Below are positions 58,201 through 64,000 of a stretch of DNA of 64,000 bases, in pieces. Position 1 is the first letter of the stretch, and every line of letters starts with the position of its first letter. The notes under the pieces are model-generated. The model had not been told where the DNA came from and did no database searches. It was given only the letters and a program-made list of their open reading frames with translations. A program made the translations under genes and the position numbers. The stretch is from Trichostrongylus colubriformis (lineage: Eukaryota; Nematoda; Chromadorea; Rhabditida; Trichostrongylidae), in contig OZ022256.1 of the NCBI GenBank assembly GCA_963978905.1, forward strand, positions 8,663,501 through 8,727,500, in the 5' to 3' direction.

Positions 58201-61200
58201 CGTTCGCTGGCGAAGGGTGCTGGGTATGTATGGAGATCATATCATGGACCGGTAAGTTCAACTTGGTGAGTTATCTTTACAAGCTCTGGAAAAAACGAAT
58301 GTCCAACGAACTTTTGGACACCCTAATAATTCGCATTTATACTCCGCAATCGGTCGCACGATCAATGCCGACCGTGTATCGACCGTGTGCCGACCGTGTA
58401 TCGGTCGTGTGAGACACGCTCACATCAAGTAGCTGCGAAGCACCCGGCGAGACCTTGTTAGAAAGGGCTGTGTGAGTTTCAATGCGACAACGAGATATCG
58501 CGCCGTACCACGACCGAACGCCAAGTATAAATGCCATCTTGGCTAAATATATACATGGAGACTTATTGTTGGGGATACCTCATTTTTACCTTTTTTGTCT
58601 TAGTTAGAGGCACATGCTGCATTCGCTGAAGGGATGATACACAGCTAAATTTCACTGCTCCTATTGTTATGCATACTTCACTATTATATTCTTCTTGGTT
58701 AGAGGCACATTCGCACTCGCTGAAGGGACGATCCACAGCTAAATTACATTGGCAGTCGGGCGCTAGGAGTGATTTGACCACGCCCAATCACAGGTAATAG
58801 GGGGTGGCGAGACCGCCTTCCAGCACCCGACTACAAATGACATCAAGCGTGTCTCCAGCGAGCACGAACTGTCCCTTTGAATCTTGTGAAGGGAAAATAC
58901 TAACATGACCCTGATTCAGTGGTATTAGTGGGAAGAACTTATCAAGTACTTACAAATTTTTCAGAGGGTAGTGAACTGTTCAAGATTACCTCTCCTGCAT
59001 CTACGGACATCTTTGTGGCTCTGGATTTCGAGCTGAAGATCACATTGATCATGACGCACACTTCTGATGGTAAAATGTAGTCAGTCGACTTTCGAGCCCG
59101 CTGCATCCATAAATCGAATTGTTGGTAAGTGCTGTAAGACATAGCGATTAACTCACTCAAAAACTTATATTGTAGGCTAGGTTATCTGAATCGGATTTCG
59201 GTGGTCAACAATCCATCAAGGCGCCAATGTAGGGCTTATGCGATTTGTGGGATTTCGAGCGCCTCACTCACCTGCTTGCCACTTTTGAGATCATGTCCGA
59301 CGTTAAGCTCTTCATCCTAACCGTCAAGTACTTACGGAATTCTTCTTCAGGCCAATTCAAATCAACAACAAAGGTGTGAAGAGCGTCTAACTTCCAGTAA
59401 ATGTCCTCAGATGTAGCACAACCTTCTCTGAAAGCCGTAAATAAACAGAAGAGCGAGGACTTTCTTTGGACAATCGTAGCTGGTTAGTTTATATAATCCA
59501 CAAAAATGTGTGTAAAACGCTCCGACTTACTTCCGGGGCTCCCATTTTTCCTTGGAAAATCCCTTATCGATCGACTGTGATATGGAATGTTCCATGAGAT
59601 CTGTATATCGAACCACCAATGGTTGAAACTGACTTGTAATCTTTTTGTGGAAAATGCCGCCATTTAACGATTCTGGAAAAAAATACCGCTACTTGTGACT
59701 TCGTTCAGGTCGCGTTCATACTAGGCGATCGATCGTGGTATTCTCATGCCAGCAGCTGATTATGAAAGCGATCTAATACTAGCTGACAGTTTTTAATCAT
59801 GACTATTAATGGCTCACTTTCATGTAACAAGAAATCATTGAGCGTTTGAAAAAGTGGAAAAGCATCCCACGAGTCCGGAGGTTGAACTTCCATGGCAGAA
59901 TCCAGATCGACTGAATACAGTGACCAAAAGATTTCCGAATGATCAGCTAACAAATCAGAAAACCATGCGAATGCCTAAATTGGACTGCAATTGTTCATGA
60001 ATGGAAATATGGATTCACTCGTCACTGTACAGTCGAGTTTCCTAGTTTAGTGAGTGTTCACAACTGGAAGATGAGCTCAAGGAAGCAAGAATTGGTTCGA
60101 GTTTTGCGCTTCTACTGATAAAAGCGCTCTCCTCCCTCGCAACTGCCTTCTCTTATATCGATACGTGACATAGATTAATTAATTTGCTTATTCCCTAGGT
60201 TGTGGAATAAGACACTCGAATTGGGGCAGGTTGCTAGTGGCGGCTCGCCCTTCTGCCGCGGTCCAATTCTATACGAGAACAGCAAAGGCACTTGTCGCGC
60301 CAGGTGACCCATTTGTGTGGCGCGCTGATTCGATTCGGTAGTCCTTCCCTACGCCTCCTTCTCAGAGGTCGCATTCATACACTGCAGAAAACGTAGGTGT
60401 CACATGCAAGCCGCAGTGCTGACCCTTGAAAGGACACAGTGAGTATGAATGCGAAAGAGAATGAACTTGGCTTCCGTGCGACACAACCGTTCCGCATGAA
60501 ACGTTCACGTGACGCAAAGTGTAAATGCGCCTGGCCCGTAGTGATGACGTTGTCTTTGCATTCTGGAGCTTGAATTTACTCGTTAAATGACCGCTGCGCT
60601 TGGAAATGGAACCAAGTTCGAAGGACGTCTACAAGGCTTTCACACAGCGCCTGAATGCGGTTGAAAGCCACCAGACGGGTAAGTGGTGGGTAACGGAGGG
60701 CATTTCTTGTACTAAATTAGTCAGAACAGGTCTCCTTGGTAGGTATATCAATGGACCGAGCTGATATTCGCTCCTACGCACGGATCCCCGAATCACATTC
60801 AAGGAACAGTTGTAGACACACATTCAAAGTTGGAATCATCGACTGTACACGATCCTATAGACACATATGGCTGGCTGGGGTACGGATGGGTGATGCAGCA
60901 AGGGAAAGCGGAACACGAAACACAGCAGCATCTCATCGTTTAAACAAAATATATCGACAGTTTGATTTTGTTTACAAAACCGTAGATATTATTTTTCGAA
61001 TCATCAGTGCATAATTTTCATTGGGTATTAGAGGCATTACGCTAAAATTGAAGTATTCCTCAAAAAACTAAGCAAACAATTATTTTGAATCAATTGAATG
61101 TCTCAAAAATATTGTAGCAAAAAGAAAGACAGTGGTACCTGGAAGGGGTACATAAAGCGTAATGGTTCGGCAACAAAAAAGCCGTGGTGTTAACATGCGG

Positions 61201-64000
61201 TCTGATTGTAGATTCATGTCGTGCTATTTTAAAATACCATCAAAAATAGACCATTTTGAATGGGGTGCCATCACGGTTTGTGCTTGCACGAACACAACCA
61301 AGTCACGCCCATCAAACCGAATCACACCTGACCACAGGAGAACGGAATCCCAATCTGGAAGCGGTCTTCATCATCGAAATGGCTGTTCAAGCGGACTGTC
61401 TTTTTTATCACAATTTCGCTTCTCTTCGTGAACGCCATATTGGCGTCTGAGGTCGGGTGTGATTTGGTTGGGTGGGCGTGGCTCGGTTGTGTTCAAGCGG
61501 CCACAATACCGCGAGGCTCGTTGTGCATCCGGACGAAGGTGCAGCCTGAGCAGTTATCCAAGGACCTAGTTATCAGTAAAATTAACCATTAATATAATTA
61601 TCGTGTGGTGTGCCTTCAAGTGAGGAAATTCGTGAAGACAGAAGCAAGCAGAAGCACCGGCCATAGAACCCAGGGGATGGTTTGTTGATCACTTTGATTG
61701 ATGCGATTGCATTTGTTAAAATGGAGGTACAGTCCAGTTCCCGAGACCTGGCAGGGCGTGGCCCTACGGACTCGAGTGAGAGAGTACGTGGCGAGAGCGA
61801 GAGTGTGTGGCGGGGTGAGAGAGATCGATGCACGTTCATCCAAGTCCGTAGGCCTTGCCCTGCCAGGCGCTGGGAAATGGACTGTAGGTGCACGGAAAGT
61901 CGCCCGCAAATCTGGAAAATGTTTCCAGCGCTGATAAATTTCCACATAATAAAACCTTCACGTAGCTGTTTCCCTTTTCCTTTTTGTTCTCTCTTCACTA
62001 CAGTTCCACTGAGCATTCTCTTCATTTTAGAGCACGTAGCCACACCCAGAACACACCCATTTTTCAAGGAGAACGGCCTCTTCAGCACTACCCTCCCTTC
62101 TACAGGAACCCAAATACGACCCCCCCCCCTCTTGAATATCTACATTACCTCTACAGTATCAGTGACTATTGCCGATTGCACGATACTACCAAGTTTTTTT
62201 ATTATTTTTTATCATGTTTATCTAGTATCTGCAATTTTTGCGTTGATCACTCAAATTCAATCATATTTTCTTACATAACTGGGTCATTAACGGCACGCTC
62301 CGCCTATCATCTAACTTGGAACCATTGCTGGCCTCTGTAAGTACAACCCTCCCGTACCCCCCGTCAAATGCGACCCCCCTGTCGAAGAATCGTCGACTGC
62401 TGGTGTACCCTGACCATGCCTAGATAATCGCGAAATGAGCAGTTAAAGACACATTACAGGTTTACTGGAGGGGGAACTTCGTGATGTCTTCATTGGTAGA
62501 CACAAGCACCACAGCCTTCTACAGGCGATTCAGTGTAATGAGACCGCTCCCAGAAGGTCTATCACGAATGACGATATCGGTGCCCCTCTTTCGGTGAACC
62601 TAAAATGTGCCTTTAATCATTGGTTGTACTGATTATTGCGACCCAATAATCATACAATCAGACGGCTGGCTAAAGCACAAACAGAAATTGAAGACAGCTA
62701 ACTGCAAACGCTAGACACACCGTGAACTGTGAGAACTTAGACATTACTGTACAAAAAAGCTTTACAAATACATTGAGGAATTTGAGAAGGTTTCTCACAG
62801 TCCACTTTTACCGTATCGTAAAAAGTCGTAAATCATACCCCTCGAAGTGTCTAAAGTAGAAAAGGAAAGTAAATAAAAACAAAACACAACAGGTTAGAAT
62901 ATAGAGTAAGTGGGCTAGGCGAAAGGCGCACCAGCTCAACAAATCCACACAGAATATGGGAAAAAGTTACCGCGATTTCCACGATAGGGCACCTTACAAT
63001 AGACACTGTCCACTCACCTCTCCGTGATGTTCTTCATTCTCTTTCAGCAGATCGATACAGTATTCTGTAACTCGCATCATGTCTTCGATCCGTTGCTGTG
63101 GACTCACGTCGATTCCCATTCGTTCTGTAAAAAGAGCAAAATTTCTGTGGCTCTGCCTGGCCTGGGTAGGTTATATGTTAGGCCACGTTCATACTTTGCG
63201 GTGGCGGTGGCAGGAAGTGGCTGCGTGCCTCTGGGTCTCCGCCTACGGCATACTGATTCGCCTGCGACGTCTCTGAATCTCCCCTGTGCCACTCGCCTCG
63301 TTGCCTGTGAAGGCAGCCATGCCTTGCCGGCGCAGAGTATGAACGAAGTATTATGTCATATGATTAAAAAAGTAGTCATAATGAGAGAAATTGCATGTTT
63401 TGCACTGTCTTGGCCATATGATAAGATAGCCTGGTACTAGAGCTCGATGCCTATTTGCCCACATTTTAACAGCTTTAAGGCTGACTGTACCTCGCCTTTG
63501 GAGGTTTGACGTATGAGCTTCATTGTAAACTCCTTGAAAACTAGATCCCGACTGTGTACTTCGACGAGCCAATCATTTTCACAAAAACTCATTTTCCGTG
63601 GACAATTCCTTTAACTGCGCATTTCTGCCGCACATCACAGATCCACGTGGATGCGATCGATATTTTAGTGTTGGGGCGCACAAGTCAACACTTGCGCGAC
63701 AAAAATCAACGGAATTTCAGCTCTGTCAGTCCGATATGATATATCCACACCTCAACATTGATTTTTGAAGGGCAACTAAATGGCTTCAATAGCCTAGGGT
63801 AGCCTACCTAAGGCGGTCGCACAGAAGGGCCGTTCCCCTGCGCCACGCTTTTGTACTCGATCGACAGCTTCCTTCTTTGAAGTTTTCAAACTTTTTGCTA
63901 TGATATTTCCCTCAACTTTTGAAACCATGCAAATGTTCAACTTACGTTCAATCTTTGCTTCATTACATATCCGTGTATAGTTAACAAGAGCTGCATCTTC
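55260..64000 (-). CDS. unc-31: CAPS / calcium-dependent secretion activator, C-terminal part (unc-31 ortholog)
   Basis: Minus-strand exons: 64000-63946 (continues beyond the window), 63124-63018, 59974-59818, 59672-59531, 59427-59272, 59131-58990, 57244-57086, 57026-56922, 56381-56253, 55603-55499, 55436-55260 (TGA). All phases join and each border has an AG/GT. Family blocks in order: [138 protein letters not shown]. This is the MHD1-type region and C-terminus of CAPS, which primes dense-core vesicles for calcium-triggered release in neurons; the C2 and PH domains lie outside. The last exon ends in a basic tail ([11 protein letters not shown]) where many CAPS proteins end acidic. The introns hold a mariner and several foldbacks. 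Confidence 0.95.
56481..56640. repeat. Foldback repeat in a CAPS intron
   Basis: GCGATGTGTGCGAGCTAGGG and CGCCGCATGCA on the left pair imperfectly with TGCACGCGCCGCGTAGCTCG and TCGCATTGC on the right. It lies in the intron between exons 57026-56922 and 56381-56253. Confidence 0.6.
57472..58326 (+). mobile_element. Defective mariner element (copy D, third family) in a CAPS intron
   Basis: The ends TTAGGGTGTCCACAAAACTC and their inverted copy ending CCCTAA are flanked by TA. The 855-bp element is in the opposite orientation to the CAPS gene. It keeps [13 protein letters not shown] with the second catalytic aspartate and [12 protein letters not shown] with the third. A frameshift near 58080 then moves the C-terminal block ([20 protein letters not shown] ...) into another frame. 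The first catalytic block and most of the DNA-binding domain are deleted. Confidence 0.9.
58331..58537. repeat. Foldback next to the mariner, with GACCGTGT direct repeats
   Basis: GCATTTATACTCCGC at the left is inverted as GCCAAGTATAAATGC at the right, resembling the CGTTCATAC-family ends. The left part repeats CCGACCGTGTATCG three times with small changes. It begins 5 bases after the mariner end. Confidence 0.6.
58603..58745. repeat. Tandem duplication of about 94 bp in a CAPS intron
   Basis: GTTAGAGGCACAT, CGCTGAAGGGA and CCACAGCTAAATT-like words occur in the same order twice. Confidence 0.75.
60365..60533. mobile_element. CGTTCATAC-related MITE in a CAPS intron
   Basis: Left end AGGTCGCATTCATACACTGC is paired with right end GCAAAGTGTAAATGCGCCT. 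An internal GAGTATGAATGCG at 60441 offers a second possible right end. Target duplication unclear. Confidence 0.5.
61275..61510. mobile_element. MITE with about 58-bp inverted ends in a CAPS intron
   Basis: GAACACAACCAAGTCACGCC and AATCACACCTGACC on the left are inverted as GGTCGGGTGTGATTTGGTTG and GGCGTGGCTCGGTTGTGTTC on the right. No coding capacity. Confidence 0.7.
61729..61885. repeat. Foldback with about 44-bp arms in a CAPS intron
   Basis: ACAGTCCAGTTCCCGAGACC, TGGCAGGG and CCTACGGACT on the left pair with AGTCCGTAGGCCTTGCCCTG and CCAGGCGCTGGGAAATGGAC on the right. A GAGAGCGAGAG purine-rich loop lies between. The 168- and 198-codon ORFs crossing it are not genes, because the region is intronic and palindromic. 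Confidence 0.75.
63181..63350. mobile_element. CGTTCATAC-family MITE in a CAPS intron
   Basis: GGCCACGTTCATACTTTGCG on the left and GCAGAGTATGAACGAAG on the right are inverted, with TTA on both flanks (63178-63180, 63351-63353). The core is GC-rich. Confidence 0.75.
63575..63610. repeat. Solitary right end of TTAA family II MITE
   Basis: CTCATTTTCCGTGGACAATT followed by CCT and TTAA matches the right terminus of the 28120-28531 element. No left end was found. Confidence 0.55.

Noticed and set aside
58563..58787. Minus-strand ORF considered as an extra CAPS exon
   Set aside because: The frame covers a tandem duplication and the flanking exons join in phase without it.
60629..60823. Minus-strand ORF considered as an extra CAPS exon
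   Set aside because: The neighbouring CAPS exons join directly in phase without it, and its sequence does not match the family.
61582..62278. Overlapping 168- and 198-codon ORFs on opposite strands
   Set aside because: They lie in a CAPS intron and cross a palindrome, so both strands read similarly; no domain.

Overview
This is intron-rich, repeat-dense nuclear DNA from a nematode. Splice acceptors are TTTTCAG-like, many introns are short (58-130 bp), there is a nematode transthyretin-like secreted protein gene, and internally deleted mariner elements are abundant. The mariner set, including a family whose DNA-binding region recalls the hookworm 'bandit' / SETMAR-type mariners, fits a clade V strongylid such as a hookworm. 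The species cannot be fixed from the sequence. A 200-base run of N marks an assembly gap.

Three genes are well supported. (1) The 3' half of the unc-31/CADPS (CAPS) gene, the dense-core-vesicle priming factor, is on the minus strand from the right edge down to 55260. I resolve eleven exons whose phases all join. (2) A complete four-exon transthyretin-like (ttr) gene is on the plus strand at 44226-46680 and encodes a secreted protein of about 138 residues. (3) A RING-finger gene, probably an E3 ubiquitin ligase, is on the minus strand at about 36041-37249, with its first exon not found. Weaker coding candidates lie at 1980-2768, 25158-25502, 25846-26385, 30216-30542, 31688-32050, 34326-34479, 47208-47320 and 48720-48955. 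They show open, protein-like sequence, mostly between plausible splice sites, but I do not recognise their families.

The rest is largely non-autonomous DNA transposons. 0-10 kb holds a Mutator-like foldback (608-832), a tandem repeat (3430-3835) and an inverted pair of mariners (6479-7370 and 8754-9639). 10-23 kb has two TTAA-flanked MITE families, a piggyBac-like element (18232-19062) and the gap. 23-36 kb has candidate exons, a second Mutator-like foldback (30728-30999) and another mariner (34685-35537). 37-43 kb is a dense MITE cluster with nested insertions around a Tc1-like element. 44-53 kb carries the ttr gene, with a palindromic mariner in intron 2, and an inverted partial duplicate of its 3' end at 52590-52806. 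53-64 kb is the CAPS gene, whose introns hold a mariner and at least six foldback or MITE elements.

I found no bacterial-style operons, CRISPR arrays, rRNA or convincing tRNA genes. The noteworthy biology is the variety of small-element families with readable target-site duplications, and how they sit in and around conserved neuronal and secretory genes.
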